Origin: Tubiluchus corallicola
Taxonomy: Eukaryota > Priapulida > Priapulimorpha > Priapulimorphida > Tubiluchidae
Direction: 5' to 3'
Assembly (NCBI GenBank): GCA_030141605.1
Contig: JAQGDQ010000223.1
Span: forward strand, 132,204 to 189,703
DNA length: 57,500 bases
The stretch's first letter is position 1, and each line of letters starts with the position of its first letter. Position numbers and translations under genes: made by a program. Under the pieces are notes generated by a model. That model was given only the letters and a program-made list of their open reading frames with translations, ran no database searches and was not told the DNA's origin. Shown here one piece after another: positions 1 through 12,724 of this stretch.

Positions 1-65
1 CTGGAGAAAATCACGAACTAAATTTTCTGATTCGAAACTTGAAGGATTTGATTTTAGGAAGCTTC

Positions 66-311
66 TTAAATTTTGATTATTTTACAAATTTTATTACATG
101 GAAAACTGTTCAACTTTAACACCTCTGAGATAGTTTTCAGTTCCTGACCACGAACTTGATCAGAATTGGGTAAAAAAAGCTCCATGAATAATTGAAAAGG
201 CCACAGCTCTATGTTGTTGAACAGAATTGTGTGGTAAGAAATCAAAATTATACTGGCACATGAAATTACATGAAGTAATATTAATAACTTTTTACACAAT
301 TGTATCTTCAC
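66..311 (-). other. Open minus frame, possible exon
   Basis: An open minus-strand frame whose middle part (ELWPFQLFMELFLPNS, then QELKTISEVLKL) reads like ordinary protein rather than simple sequence. A weak GT (GTAATA) follows SFP at about position 110, but no convincing acceptor is visible. It could belong to the same minus-strand gene as the exon at 3678-3822, or be a chance frame. No domain is recognised. Confidence 0.2.
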
Positions 312-740
312 TTTATATAAACAATAAGTGATTCCTATTATGAAAGGTTGATTCCAGAAAAGTTACAATAATCTTGCGTAATTCGATATCTTGGCTACTT
401 ATTAGGTAAATTTGTCATTGTCGTTAGGTATGGCAGAGAATGCAAGGAACAAATTTTCAATATTATTAAAAAGCGTCAATCTATCTTCCATATTCTAAGT
501 AGGTCGTTGCTTAAATTCGGCCGCTTATAACAGGTTTCACGATTTTATGCTTTTTGTCCCGTTGGGAACAACCGTGATGAAAACGATCAGAAATCAAACC
601 AAATGTGCTATATCTTCGGTTCGGTCAATAAAACGAAATCACTGTACGGACACGAGGGCATATTTCACTTCAGAATATAATATGTATTTTGTCTTATGGA
701 CCTAAATGAAGCAATAAAGGGTCATATTTACAGAATAATT

Positions 741-838
741 TCAGCATTGAAGAAATGCTTTGATAAGTAGCATTGGGAAATCTAATATGGCTATGCGTTT
801 TTCGAAAAGTGAGTCAAGAATCTCCTTGTCAGTCTTAT
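741..838 (-). CDS. Candidate last exon, unknown protein
   Basis: On the minus strand a pyrimidine-containing acceptor (ctaattttgccag) is followed by an open frame of about 32 residues (KTDKEILDSLFEKR, then IAILDFPMLL) ending in TGA at 741-743. The residue mix is protein-like. The same frame stays open a little upstream of the acceptor and is then closed by a TGA, so the acceptor is the only route to a longer protein. It may be a downstream exon of the gene with the exon at 3678-3822. No family is recognised, and an antisense plus-strand frame of 66 codons overlaps it. Confidence 0.25.
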
Positions 839-960
839 CTGGCAAAATTAGTTCACCACAAGAGGCTTCTTTCCATCACGGGTTGCTTAGCGACTCATCC
901 CTGTGGCTGCTGTTGCAGCGTCTTTCAGATTTTGTTACTGTATACCAGGTAATTTTATGA

Positions 961-2479
961 TGATTGCTAGATGGACGCATCGTTAAATGAAAATTAGATC
1001 TTACTGAAAGGAAGAAACTTTAAACTACATTATTAGTTTACGGACAACTGAAAGACAATTATAAGCCTTTCCACAGTTCCAGCGATCGTGAAAAGGTCAA
1101 AGGTTAAGAGAACCAGACACCGCATTTGTGTACACTTGACAACGCCTCGCAGCCCATGCTATTGTGATAGTAACAATTTTAACAGCTAGCTAGAACATTA
1201 CCTAGTTCATTTTTCTTGTTTCCAAGCATAGACTAGTGCATAATTAAGTCAAGTCCACGTATAACAATTTAAATTACTGATAATGATACTGTGTTACTGA
1301 TGTCGAAGTACTAATATAAACGTCTAAATTCTAAATGCTCTCTTTTTCTCCATCCGAAAAAGTATTTTTTTCCGTTTTTTCCACAGAATATTCTATATCA
1401 CAGCTCACCAATTCTGGTTTAGAATAAAAGGAACGAGGCTGGTGTTCTTTCCATCGTTTCAGAAAACTTTTGGCTCATAGCTTGAGTAAAAAATTCGCTT
1501 ATCAATTGCACAACAGGCAAAGTTTAGAAAAGATATTTTGTTTTAAAGCATAACAATTTTTACCATAGCTGTTCAGACAGTAACTATTCATCATTAGTTT
1601 AGATAAGTATGTTTAACTTTTTTTATTCTTCCTTATTAAAAATAATAATAATTTAGTAAGTTCCCTGCTGGTTATCGAAATTTGTTAATAAAAGTATTCT
1701 CTAAATCTGCTTACAAAATTTACAACAATTTTTGTGGCCTTTAAGTACTTTTGAAACCTCGCAGTAAAACAAAATACTCACTTGGGGGTAATAAAATATA
1801 GTCACTTTATTTTAAGGGCGTGCTAAAAGTACCCAGGGGATATCACCATCAAGATAAAAATCAATAATTAACAACTCAAAAGGCTGCTCTTTTGATGATA
1901 AATTTTAGGATTTTTGGTATGATAAATAATGTCCATTAAAATAGTCTTAGAATAACATTAGCATTACAATTATTAGTTTTTTCGATTGTTTATGTCGTTT
2001 ACTTATAATTATAAACGGTGACATTTCAGCTAAAATATACCTTTTATTTAAGTTTTGCAATTGGCCTCGCGGGGAAGCTTTACAGCGTTTGGCCTACATT
2101 TACAAATCCTGGGGCTGCATAGTAAACTTGATTACAGCAATAGTTGAAAATTCAATATAGCTGCTACATCCTTTTACCGATAACTTAATTATAGAAGAAT
2201 GTCAGATATATCGCCATTGCTTTGAGTTATTGAGGTTGGTAAATGTACCAATCACGCTTCTGTAGTAACATATAATCACTGCAATTTATCATAAAGGTTT
2301 CACTGCACAAAATAATATTCGAAACAAGGCACAAATGTTGCTTTTCATTTAAATACAATGCAGTGAAAGTCATGCTTGACTGTCTTTTTTAACACGAGGA
2401 AATAAGCCTGAGGTTTGCACAATTACACCAAATGATTTCTCAGTAAATCTTCAAGCGGCTTATTAGTAATACAATTAAA

Positions 2480-2481
<2 letters not shown>
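961..2481. other. Gene-free AT-rich DNA
   Basis: No supported gene or recognisable repeat is seen. The sequence is AT-rich with short A/T runs. Confidence 0.5.
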
Positions 2482-2561
<80 letters not shown>

Positions 2562-2572
2562 AGGGAGGGAGG

Positions 2573-2632
<60 letters not shown>

Positions 2633-2646
2633 AGAGGAGAGAGAGA
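2482..2646. repeat. (GA)n microsatellite with GGGA block
   Basis: A GA dinucleotide tract of about 165 bp, interrupted near 2553-2579 by a run of GGGA units and at 2630-2640 by GGGGAGAGG. The minus-strand open frame of Leu-Ser repeats across it is a by-product of the repeat, not a gene. Confidence 0.97.
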
Positions 2647-3249
2647 CGATGGATCAAAAAAGTAAAAGGCAATATTGTAAAGTAATTACAATATAGTAAT
2701 ATAGGGACAAAACAATCAATTATACTGTCTGTGAGTGAGTCAAATCATATAAGTACTGGTCGCAGTTATGGCATTTTTGAAACGTAACTTGAGAAAAGAA
2801 AAGACTTGTGATGGTCAGAGTGAACTTAGGCTGGAAACAGAAAGTTTTAGACTACAAGTAAGACACCAATACCACTACATCACATGTTTCATTTGAAGAA
2901 AGCAGTTTTAATACAAGTGTACTGTTAGCCAATAAGCTTTTTCAAGTATTAGTTTCTCGCATAGAGTAACTACTAAGTAATGAGTAATTAACTTTTTAGT
3001 AGTCTAAATAAGTAAGCAATATATTGTCATTATATTATAATACTAACTACCAACAAACGAAATAAAAATGTGCGTTTCTGAGTCTCCGTCTAATTAAATT
3101 AACTTTTGTTCGCCAGACCACCTTAAGTTCTACAATAATTACAAAAAAAATATTTGTTAGTAATTAATTTATGAGAGTAAGGTAACTTTTGGAAATGCTG
3201 GATTAATTGATGAGCATCAGTATTGAACTAAGTCCTGTCATTACAAAGT

Positions 3250-3410
3250 GTTGAGTAGTTTAATTTTATGACATTTGGTTTGCAATCCAAAAGTTACTGG
3301 TTCAAATTCAAGCTCAATCCTGTTTCAAGTTCAAGCTTTTCGACATCTCCTTTCCCTCCGGCGGCTTGTTGTCGAAATTTAACAAGTACATAGTTTTGGT
3401 TTTGCATCAA
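3250..3410 (+). repeat. tRNA-derived SINE copy
   Basis: A degenerate tRNA-like head has a polymerase III B-box-like GGTTCAAATTC at 3299-3309, and an anticodon-arm-like TTTGG...CCAAA precedes it. The body carries a recognisable version of the tail shared with the copies at 15.1, 15.4 and 18.6 kb (CTCCTTTCC..., then ATCGAAATTTAA-like TGTCGAAATTTAAC). It is the most diverged of the four. Confidence 0.55.
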
Positions 3411-3677
3411 TACAATATTGTTATATTATATTATTAGCGCTTGACCAGAAGTTGCACGTCACCTGCAATTCACCTGGATGTCACCTGCTACTAATCCCGT
3501 TCAATTACAGACCTAAACGAACTTACTTTCCACTTTGTAGCTGCTATTTGCCCGCGGGACTAATGAGGTTTACCTCGTGGTTTAGGAAGACCTAGCAGTA
3601 TTAATCATCATTAAAATGATATACATCAAGATGTTTTAACCGAAATAGAGTTATTGAGATATGAAAGTTGCTCTTAC

Positions 3678-3822
3678 CTGGCATATTCTTTATCATGTTA
3701 TCAATCCAGCTTTTCATGAATTTAGCAACGTCTTCCATGTTTAAATCGAACTCTTTTCTCAACGCTTCAGCAGGGAACGTGTCATACAAAAGTGTAAAGA
3801 TGCAGTCTGCACCGCCGTGCAA
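3678..3822 (-). CDS. Internal exon of unrecognised gene
   Basis: A well-formed internal exon on the minus strand: acceptor (ggcttcgctttag) before 3822, 145 nt open in phase 0, and a strong donor CCAG|GTAAGA at 3678/3677. It encodes 48 residues beginning LHGGADCIFTLLYDTFPAEA and ending KSWIDNMIKNMP plus one base. The peptide looks soluble and mixed in charge, with probable helices (ALRKEFDLNMEDVAKFMKSW). I do not recognise the family. Flanking exons would lie above 3850 and below 3600; only weak candidates are visible on the low side (741-838, 66-311). Splice signals and composition together make chance unlikely. Confidence 0.6.
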
Positions 3823-5890
3823 CTAAAGCGAAGCCAGGTTTTGATTCAACACTTCAGCGAGGTGAAGCCAGCCTTGATAGTTGCTGCTTGTCTTGCAGGG
3901 AGGTAATCTTCGCATATTGTGGCCAATGGACCAAGAGAGAATAGAGACAAATGCCTGCACACTTTTCCGATGGTCTATACGCAGATTTTCAGCTTTGCCA
4001 GCGCAAGGCTTTTAAGCGTTATTGGCGATCAGGCTCAGCCTCTTGGACAGTTATGAGTGCCATTATAGAAAGCACCCATATTGCAGTGCAAAATCTGGAC
4101 GATGAACCTATAATGAGATGGGAAGGCAGAATGCGGCAAGAGCAATGAGATTACCAATGTAATGTTCAAGTGTCTCGGCGTTTTCAATGTATATTGAGCA
4201 AAGGAGATTTAAGTATCTGATGAATGAGAGGAGATAAAGATAGGATGACAATGACAGAGAGCTTAGAGGCGGCAACATGAATTTTTGCAATAAACATGCA
4301 ACAATGATGGAAACACTCATTTGTTATCAGCAAGTGAAAAATAAAAAAAGAAGACAGGCTTTCTTGATTTTATTACGACCGCTCTCAAGGAATATCATTA
4401 TGGGAAACGAAACCGCAAAGATGATTCTCTGGCTCACATTTACCGTCTAGGCTGGATGCTGCTTAACTATCCCTACCAACCAATCATCATAACCAGCCAG
4501 TTGTCATTGAAAAACTTACGTATTGTAAACCTCCCTTTTCTAGCAGTTTAAATTTAATCTATAATTGCAAGAAATGATGGATGTGATGCACTTTTACTCC
4601 AGGGTAAACCATAATTACTGTAATTAATAGCTGTTAAGTGCATTAGCCAGATAGCTTTAACTTAAAAAGGACAAGCTGGCCGTTGAAGGGTCGACATCTA
4701 AACTGAATATGGATCATGCGCTGTAGTTTTACATCTATTTCTTCGAAGAAAATTGGCACCACATTCGTATATTAACTTTTTTAAGATTATCTGGTGGGGA
4801 TTCTTGTATACACAGTCATAACCTTATTAATGACGTAGTCAATTACCAGCTAATTTGAAAAATATTCGTACACTCTACTGTGACATGGATACAGGTGGCG
4901 CTGTTACGTTGTGTACTACAAGGATCAATTCTCGTCCTGCTCTGTCATTTTGAACTAATAGCTCAGGTGGCAGAGCATGGGAGTTCTAATCTCCTTTCTT
5001 CAACTCATTACACCTAAGGGTAAAAATAAGCATTTTCACAGTTTCGTCATGCACACGCACAGTCAAAGGTTAAATGTACCACAGCAACGCATGTCTGCCG
5101 CATCAGTTCAGTAACTTCAGTTGTTTTACGTTGGCTTTACATAATCATGTATTAGTCTGTGTGGGATCTTGCTTGGGAACAAGAAAAAAAGCTAGGTAAG
5201 GTTCTGTAGCTAGCAGTCGCCCCTTTTCTTAATGACTTTTACAATAGCATGGCCTGCGAGACGATGCCAAATGTATTCAAACGTGACGTTGGAACTGTGA
5301 AAAGGCTTTTCGTTGTGAAATAAACCGCCATGATTTATGAGCTTTCTGGCTTTCACTGACATAAACAAATCAATGACATTCGTTTATTTTATCTGATTAA
5401 TGGCAGCCGATTAAAAAGTACTCGTACCCTTTTCTCCCCACGCCATGTCAGTCATGCGCTTCCTCTTACATGAGTTAAAAACATTTCTCACCCGAAAGCT
5501 GGAGCTTCAAATCAGTTTATAAAATGCTTCATTCATGTCAAAGAAAAAAATTTTGTCTAAAAAGGGAGCTACTCAGTGACTTTCTAAGCCGGTCTTATAT
5601 CTCTACAAACATCTTGAGTGTGCATTAATGTTCCAAATTTTGCGAGCCATTTTTCCAAATTGCTGAATATGAAAAAAATGTTTTTCTCGATAAAAGATGT
5701 GAGAGCGTGTGTGCAGTTGTATGTGTGAGTGCATGCGAAGAGCAATGTGTAGTCGAACGATTTTTTAAAATTTTTGTATTAATTGTAGCTAGTAGTTGAT
5801 CACAACTGCTAGTTTTAATCGCAACAAGTGCGTTCACGCTATTAAATAAAAGCTAGAACACGCCATACATATATATATATTGAAATTACT
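3823..5890. other. Intergenic DNA with a tRNA-like relic
   Basis: No convincing gene. At 4953-4992 a tRNA-like stretch (TAGCTCAGGTGGCAGAGCA, then an arm with loop GTTCTAA) matches a D-arm and anticodon arm but has no T-arm or B box, so it is a SINE head or pseudo-tRNA fragment. A short (TA)n tract lies at 5866-5880. Confidence 0.5.
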
Positions 5891-5893
5891 AAA

Positions 5894-5965
5894 GTACCTC
5901 GAGTGGTATGGCGCTTGCCAGCCGATCTATGGGTTTTGGATTCGAGTCCCATTCACATAGGGAGT
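5894..5965 (+). repeat. tRNA-derived SINE head
   Basis: An A-box-like GAGTGGTATGGCGC and a B-box GGATTCGAGTCCC (5938-5950) are spaced as in a tRNA gene, with CTCGAGTGG at the start. The arms do not pair well enough for a working tRNA. A related degenerate A-box segment (CTCGAGTTATAGCG) is found near 42032. The open frame of 72 codons over this region runs through the repeat and is not taken as a gene. Confidence 0.5.
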
Positions 5966-6525
5966 TTTTGAGCCCTATTCCACGCGAAGAGGATTATCTG
6001 GCCATAGACCTTCCTAGGCCTACTCAGCCTCAATTTAGTACTTGGTCTTGTACGGACAAAAGAGACAAAAGAAATCTATCCCTACTTCTTCCTTCTTCTG
6101 TGGGAGTTACGGTGTATTCGGATTAGTTACAGGTACATTGTATCAGTGTGTATTTTCACAGTCTGTAAATCACATTACCATATTCACAGCTTACGCAGCT
6201 TCATTCGCAAACCGTCATTTACAATTAACCCGCGTCTTGAAATGAAGCCAGTTGACAAGACTATCATTCTTGCAGTTACAAACGACGCCCTGACTGTCAA
6301 GCGATAACATGACTTCGCGTAGTAATCCGACCGATAGGTTATGCTTTCACTTGCCGTAGTTTCACGCGGCTCGCATAACTCAAAAATAATTCACTTTATA
6401 TTAGGAAAGCAAGTGCAACGCACAATATTTAAATAACAACGTTATAGAGTATAGTATTGGTGCTTGTTATAAAGAAAACTTAAACACAGATATATGGTTA
6501 TAACACGTCTTAAAAGTTACGCAGT

Positions 6526-6855
6526 GGTACAAGTAAGTTTGGTGCAGGTAAATTTGGTACTGGTAATTTTGGTACAAGGAAATTTTGGTACCGGGAAAAT
6601 TTCCTGCTAGGAATTTTTAGAACAGGGAAGTTTTAGCACTGGGAAAATAGGGTACAGAAACAATATGGTACTGATAAATAGAGTGCTGGCGAAGTTTTGT
6701 CAAGTATTTTTTGGCATAAGTAAATCAGGTATAAAGTAAAAATGGTGCGGAACAGGGTTAGTGCCAGAAAAGTTTAGAATTGAAAAAGCTTGTTACTAAG
6801 AAAATTTGATATAGAGAAAGCTTGGTACAAGAAAATTTCGGTACTACGAAATAAC
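6526..6855 (+). repeat. Degenerate 16-bp minisatellite
   Basis: Imperfect tandem units of about 16 bp close to GGTACTGGGAAAATTT, clearest at 6560-6665 (for example AAATTTTGGTACAAGG followed by AAATTTTGGTACCGGG) and decaying towards 6850. The unit resembles the reverse complement of the 16-bp unit at 12.7-13.6 kb. Confidence 0.75.
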
Positions 6856-7314
6856 CCTACATAATTAAACGGTTACAATGTTATAATGCAAACTAAGTAT
6901 ATGTTATAATGCAATCAAGAAAGACGTAGACCTACTTGAACGTGTCGTTTTGTAGCTAACGTTCTGTTAGAGATAAATAGTAACAGGAAGTGCTCTAGAA
7001 TTTCGTTCTGACTAGAAAAGCGTTGGTTTACTGTATCTCAGTGTTACAATTCGACCGCAACCAACAACTATGCAGCCACGCAAAAATACACGATCAGAAT
7101 GAAGCCATTAACGAGCTGTAATAAACTTCTTTTCTTGTCGCGTTTGTTCTCTCGCTGACCAACAGTTTGGCACTTACGTAAAATTTCACGTATTTTCTTA
7201 CTTAATCGGTAATTATCAATTAACGGTGTAATTTTAAACTGGCATAACGAAGTATCTCATTTAGGCCACCAACTTACATATAATCTGTCTCAGTCTTCCG
7301 AAGTAGTAAGGTGC

Positions 7315-7827
7315 ATGCATGATTTCATTAAAGCTGTGAATTCATTACTGTGTTTTTTTTTCAAATCTATGAGTAACAAACGTGTACTGCTTAAATTGTT
7401 CAATGCTTATTGCTGTGCATTCTATGGCAGTTCAATTGTTAACTTAGCTGATAGAAGTGTAAAATTGATGATAGTTGAATATCGAAAAGCACTGAGTCGT
7501 ATACTTGGCGTACCGTATAACTGTCATTCTACAATGACGATAACGATTGCTGAAACTTCCTCTTTTGAATTTATAATAGCTAAGAAAACCTTTACACTGT
7601 TGGCATGCGTAAATCGGTCTAGAAATACTGTTTTAAAAACACTGTCATTTTCAAACATGAATTCTGCTTGTACAACCCTAGGTGTGAATAGGATATTTAT
7701 CGCTCAAAATATTTCCAGTATTAATAACTCTGCTTATAATAATCGTGATATATTTGTTTATGAGCTGTACTGGCTTTCTGAAGGGGAAAACTACCTACAT
7801 AGCTTTTCGTATCAAGAAAGTCGTTAA
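7315..7827 (+). mobile_element. LINE ORF2 C-terminal fragment
   Basis: A 170-codon frame that reads like the region after the reverse-transcriptase domain of a non-LTR retrotransposon. It shows AVNSLL...FF, then KLFNAYCCAFYGS, then VEYRKALSRILGVPYNCHS, in the order and spacing of the LF.AYC..FYG ... (W/Y)RKA.RRI...PY..HS signature of these proteins. No catalytic domain is present upstream, so this is a 5'-truncated copy. The 3' part is AT-rich and 3'UTR-like to about 7990. The ATG at 7315 is internal to the former ORF2 and not a real start. Whether the host uses the frame is unknown; I judge it a relic. The exact LINE clade is not resolved. Confidence 0.75.
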
Positions 7828-8262
7828 ATTTTGTATTATATTATGACTAGCTAATGTAAATATTCTTTTAAATTATTACTAACAAATATCGATGAATTGC
7901 ACTGTTATAATATGTAATATGTGTGCATAAAATCTTATATATGTGACAGCAAAATTATAAATATGAATGTACGCGATAATATAATCAAATCGGAACAATA
8001 TTGTTTTAGGGTTTCTATGCCACCGCGTTATTAAAATAACTAAATGGAAGTGATTAAAATGGAGAACACTCTTGTTATGTGTTTACACTTTTGTCACGGT
8101 GTGTTCGATCTAAGTTTAGCAATGCCGGATCTGTTGAGTAAATTTATAGGTGACCATTGCAAAAAACTATGTCGGGAAAATTATATCTGCCATTGTGCCT
8201 CCGGCTGTTCATTTCGCTGAATGAGGAGGTATGTATATATTCTGCTAGCTTCTGCTGGTTAA

Positions 8263-8637
8263 GTGTCTCACCCCAAAAGTTCGTCATTAAGGATTTGGCT
8301 GATTCCTGTTCTGCCACAATTGTTCAACCTATGTAGTAAACCCTGCTGTTTCGTGCCAACCGTCAGCCTGCACTCTGCCGCACTACAGGACATGAATGCC
8401 CCTTCGTCCAGTGATTCCAGTCGCCTGTTTTTTGTCTGCCATTCGCCTATCTCCAGTAGCTCTGTTGAACTTTCGTTTGTCAAAAGTGTTAAAAAATTAC
8501 GAAAAACTGGCTTGAATTGGCTTTTGGGTCAACTTCGTTGTTCCGATTTGTTTCTAGTATCGTACACTATCATATTTGCAGTTATGATGTCACATGCCAC
8601 TTCTTATTTCCATCCCTGTCTTTGTTCACGGAGTTAG
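8263..8637. other. Unassigned open frames on both strands
   Basis: A 124-codon plus frame and a 71-codon minus frame (8268-8483, with TELLEIGEWQTKNRRLESLD) overlap here. The minus frame has the more protein-like composition, but neither shows splice sites, a family motif or a good start. Local base composition is more even than the flanks, so it may be part of an old transposon or a lost exon. Confidence 0.2.
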
Positions 8638-9082
8638 GATTTATTATCATCAACAAAAAATATTTTTGATAATCAACAACAATATATTCAGTAAAATTGT
8701 TTACTGTAAATTTGTTGATAAAATAAGTTTTCTTTAAGTAATAGTTATTATTTTTTAAACATAGTTTATTTGGCTTGTTTCAAACTTTTCATTATAACTG
8801 ATGAAGAGATTCTCCCCCAATATAGTACAAAAATGGAGTGCAATTTAAGATTTACATTTGAAGTTAACATGGACTAGTATATTACTGAAAATAACAAAAC
8901 GCGTTTGCACAACATACACTAGGTCATAACATAGTACATACATTATACAGTATATACAATATAAAAAAATTAACAGTTAATAAATAAAACATTGTGTTAG
9001 AAGATAAGTTAAAAATTTTAAGTTTCGAGAATGCTTTGTGCACATAAAATTCTGTACACACTGAAAGATTAAACAGTTTAGC

Positions 9083-9545
9083 TCATAGCTTAAGCGCGCG
9101 TAAAGAAAAGATTTGTAATATCATTATCGGACAATTCGTAATATCAGAGGCCAAAAATTCCTTGATTTTGTTGAATATCGGTGTACTAGATAAGTGAAAA
9201 AGAGAACATTTTAATAAAAAATGTTCATGTATTTCAAAGACACGAGACCAATTACTGTTAACACAGCCCCTACAAAATAAGTGAAACTTCAGCTGACTAA
9301 ATCCAACACGCATGCGCGCGTCATTGAATGAAGCCAGTCGTTTGCCACACGAGTAATGTTCATGATGTATTAAAGTTTAATATTTTTTGCATTTCCTTTT
9401 TAAATACTGACAGACTCGTCAACTCACGCATATTTGCAAATTAAAGCATTCCAGTAATTCATGAATGATTTTTCACAAAAATCATTGTCATACGCAATTG
9501 ATCTAACATCAAAGTTTCTATATTTATCACCATTTCGTATATAAA
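9083..9545 (-). mobile_element. LINE ORF2 3'-end relic
   Basis: Read on the minus strand, 9545-9360 gives RNGDKYRNFDVRSIAYDN then EKSFMNYWNALI and, after a stop and frame changes, a VSIFKKEMQKIL-like piece. This is typical of the end of many LINE ORF2 proteins (SF..YWN.L ... FK..L). The next part (9313-9083) has a Cys-containing segment, CRGCVNS...HEHFLLKCSLF, like the terminal zinc-knuckle region. Stops and shifts break it. The adjacent DNA at 8870-9080 looks like its AT-rich 3'UTR. The two parts may come from one copy or two. Confidence 0.55.
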
Positions 9546-12500
9546 AGTTACTGCAATTAAGTAATTAGATAACAGTTACTGTAAATCTTTCACTCGTTTA
9601 TGTTATAGGAGCTGTACATATCACGCTTGTTCATCATGCTGATTTTCTGCTTGTTTCAAGAGGCTTCCGGCCGTCTTGGCTTCCTGCAGGGTTTCACAAT
9701 CGGAGCTGTGAGCGACATCTAACGGTAAGAAGATCTACTTGTTTGCTGTAGCGCTCAGAGCTGTTTTGTTTGAAAGGTTTACATCACAGCAGACAATTGT
9801 CAACCATAATAACGTTTTAGCCACGTATACGCTTAAGAATAACATTTGTGCCTCTGGCACGAAAATAAAAGAACCTAGTTGAAGAAAAGCGCACGTTTTC
9901 ATCAGCAAAAGCTTTGTATAGGCTGAAGCCAAGGGAACGATTAATTTGTGCAGTGCAACGTTTACAAACGTTCTTTGAAGCTTGCAAAGACCTTATTTTG
10001 TTTTGTTAAATGCACTGTGGCAATAAAATATTCCAATGATAGTGGTGAAACACACTGAATTCGAAAGACGAATTTAGAAGACTTGCCAGGAATCTACCTC
10101 GACTAAAAGAACGGAACAGGTGCTGAAATGTTAAAAACATCCATTCACCTATCCACTGAACCGACGATGCCATTCCATATCAGCGGTTTTATATCTGGTA
10201 TGCAATGGCTTTGCAATGGATTGAACCATTACATGTGGGGTGAGGGTAAATTAAATAGCACCACGCCGTCGTAACAATATTGTGGCGATGACAAATGTGC
10301 AAAGTCGGTTGGTAGAAAATCTCCCTTCTCCACGATAGCTACTTGTACTCTTGCGCCCAGATTCATGTATCGTGCTGAGCGCGTGCTTTATACATACGAA
10401 CGATTTAGGCATGCTTAAGGAATTAGTTGCGATTCACATATCACTTGTAAGCATGAACCGCCAAGTGCTCTTAAGTTCCGCATGGGTAAGCGATTTAGGT
10501 GTAATTCACGTACCACACTTACGAAGGAGTTTCTGATTGGGAGTGGGAGTGGTGATTTCGTTACAGCATTCAATGAAATTCATCTATTTTTCTGTTCATG
10601 TGATATCAACTAACATTCTAGTATTACAGGGAATGTTACAGAATATTATTATATTGTTCACATTGAATTGAAATTATTGAATTTAAATATTTATTTCTTC
10701 TTTATATTAAACTATTTTTTATTTAGACTAAATAATTGTTACGTTTTAAACTGTATATTTAAATTTCGATCCGCTCCCTAATTTTTCGTCTCCAAATTAC
10801 ATATCTGGCCCTACATTAGCGTAGACTTTGGTGTTTTTCAATTAATTTTTTTATGTTAAACCAGTACACAACGGTTCAAATTAAAGAATAGAATAAACGT
10901 AAGAATAAACACCAGTATTAAGGGTTAGAATAATTCCCAAGAAATGAATTTATTGCTTAAATTAAACATTGTCTCATTAATAATCAACATCAGCTGATTA
11001 TATGCTAGACTTTTCGTCGTTACCTGGTGCATTTGTTTGTATACAAAATAAGTATGAAAATTTACGAATAGATAGAACCCGCATCTGCCATTATACATTA
11101 ACACTATTTTGTATTACAGATAATTGATTATTCATATATTACCAATACATATTACTAGCATACAACTAAGATTATTAAATTTTACAAGCTAATAGCTAAT
11201 AGAACTTGATGCCAGTGTTGTGATTATTAAAGGGTGTGACGTAACAATAAATGACATCGTTAACTGTACAAAGTATACTGCTTGCTCTCGTCATGGCTGT
11301 GGTCGTTACTACTGCCGCTACATTGCTGCTGTTACTATTAAGCCGCAGTGTTAACCAAAAAGGCGACTAAATGGATACAGCTATCAACTTTTTAAGAACG
11401 ATTCTCTAGGCTATTTTCGCCCGTTGTCCTGAGACACTAAAAGGTCCAGGCACTTTGGAGGCTTGTAACTCGAAAACTTTGACAGATAGACACTTGCTAC
11501 TATAACGGTCGAATAGGAACTTATTGATTAGTGACCTTATAATAAATGAAGTGGCCAAAATAGGTCAACTGTACCCCTCAACCTTTTAGTGTCCCAATAC
11601 AGCGGGCTAAAACGTGAAATATTATAAAAATGTCTAAAATCATTCCTGAAAGTTTGGCAGCTGTTTTCAGTCACTCCCATTTCATGAAAATTTGGTCTCA
11701 ATATCGTTGTTATTATCAGTCATCAAAAATCACAATAGCAAAGGTAAAAGAAAATGATGAAGGCGAAAAATGAAACATTTAGACCTACTTGCCTCTATAT
11801 AACTACAATAATGATTTACGATGTTGGCTTTTGCGTTTCGTGCCGCGTAATCTTGTAAAGTGCTACTTTGACAAGTGTTCGTGTTCTGCGGGGAATCGTG
11901 CAACGTCTCTTAAAGAGAACTGAGTGACTCCGCTTTGTCTTCTGCAATATTTTAAAGACAGTTTAATCGCATCTTGAAGACATCAAGCTGGCGAAACAGG
12001 CGGAACTTTACAACAATCTACTTCTTGCAGCTGTCGAAATTGAATCACAAACTTGTAATTCGACAATATTGCTGAGGTGACATTCGCAACTGTCTACGAA
12101 AGCCCTAGCGTTCGTGTATTTTTCAAACGTTTTCGCAAAAAAGTGACTACAAAGCGTTGGTAGCAACGATAAAGACAAAAGCTTATTCTGATGCTTTTCA
12201 ACCTTTTGGTAATGGTATGAAAGACACATTGAGAAACTTGTCGCCCAGTCAAGTACTATATGACAATAATGCATTAATAACTACATACCAATTTACAAAC
12301 AGGCAATAAACTTTCGGTGTGTAATAAACAATACAATTTTTTTGTACTATTAAAAACAATCTTATTAGATTTGCTAAAATTATTGATGTAGTAATAAAAT
12401 CTCTATCATCTGCATAAAGAATGTAGCTGGCTACTAACACACGGTATAATGATGCTTTTCTTAATGCAAATAAAATTTTAACAATTGTGGCAGTTTGAAT

Positions 12501-12720
12501 GCAATCACTGGTTCAAGTCTATGATATTTGCTCAAGTTTTCCTTAGCCATTATTGTTGGTTTAATACCCTAATGATTTAATTGTCACATGTTAGATGATT
12601 ATCGCTAAAAATTAGCAAGATGCTGACCCTACTACAACCACCTTCTTTATGTAAGCGTTGCTAATAAATAGTGGTTATCAGCTTGCAAAGTACTAAACTG
12701 TGTAAAAATATGTTATCTAC
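9546..12720. other. Gene-free stretch
   Basis: No exon with both splice signals and an open frame is seen on either strand. The minus frames at 12008-12440 show no supporting features. No clear repeat is recognised. Confidence 0.45.
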
Positions 12721-12724
12721 CCTT

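Noticed and set aside
2475-2672. Leu-Ser repeat protein frame
   Set aside because: Translation of the (GA)n tract; no coding evidence.
4953-4992. Working tRNA gene
   Set aside because: The D-arm and anticodon arm are recognisable, but there is no T-arm, B box or acceptor stem.
5894-5965. Working tRNA gene
   Set aside because: A and B boxes are present, but the arms and acceptor ends do not pair; better explained as a SINE head.
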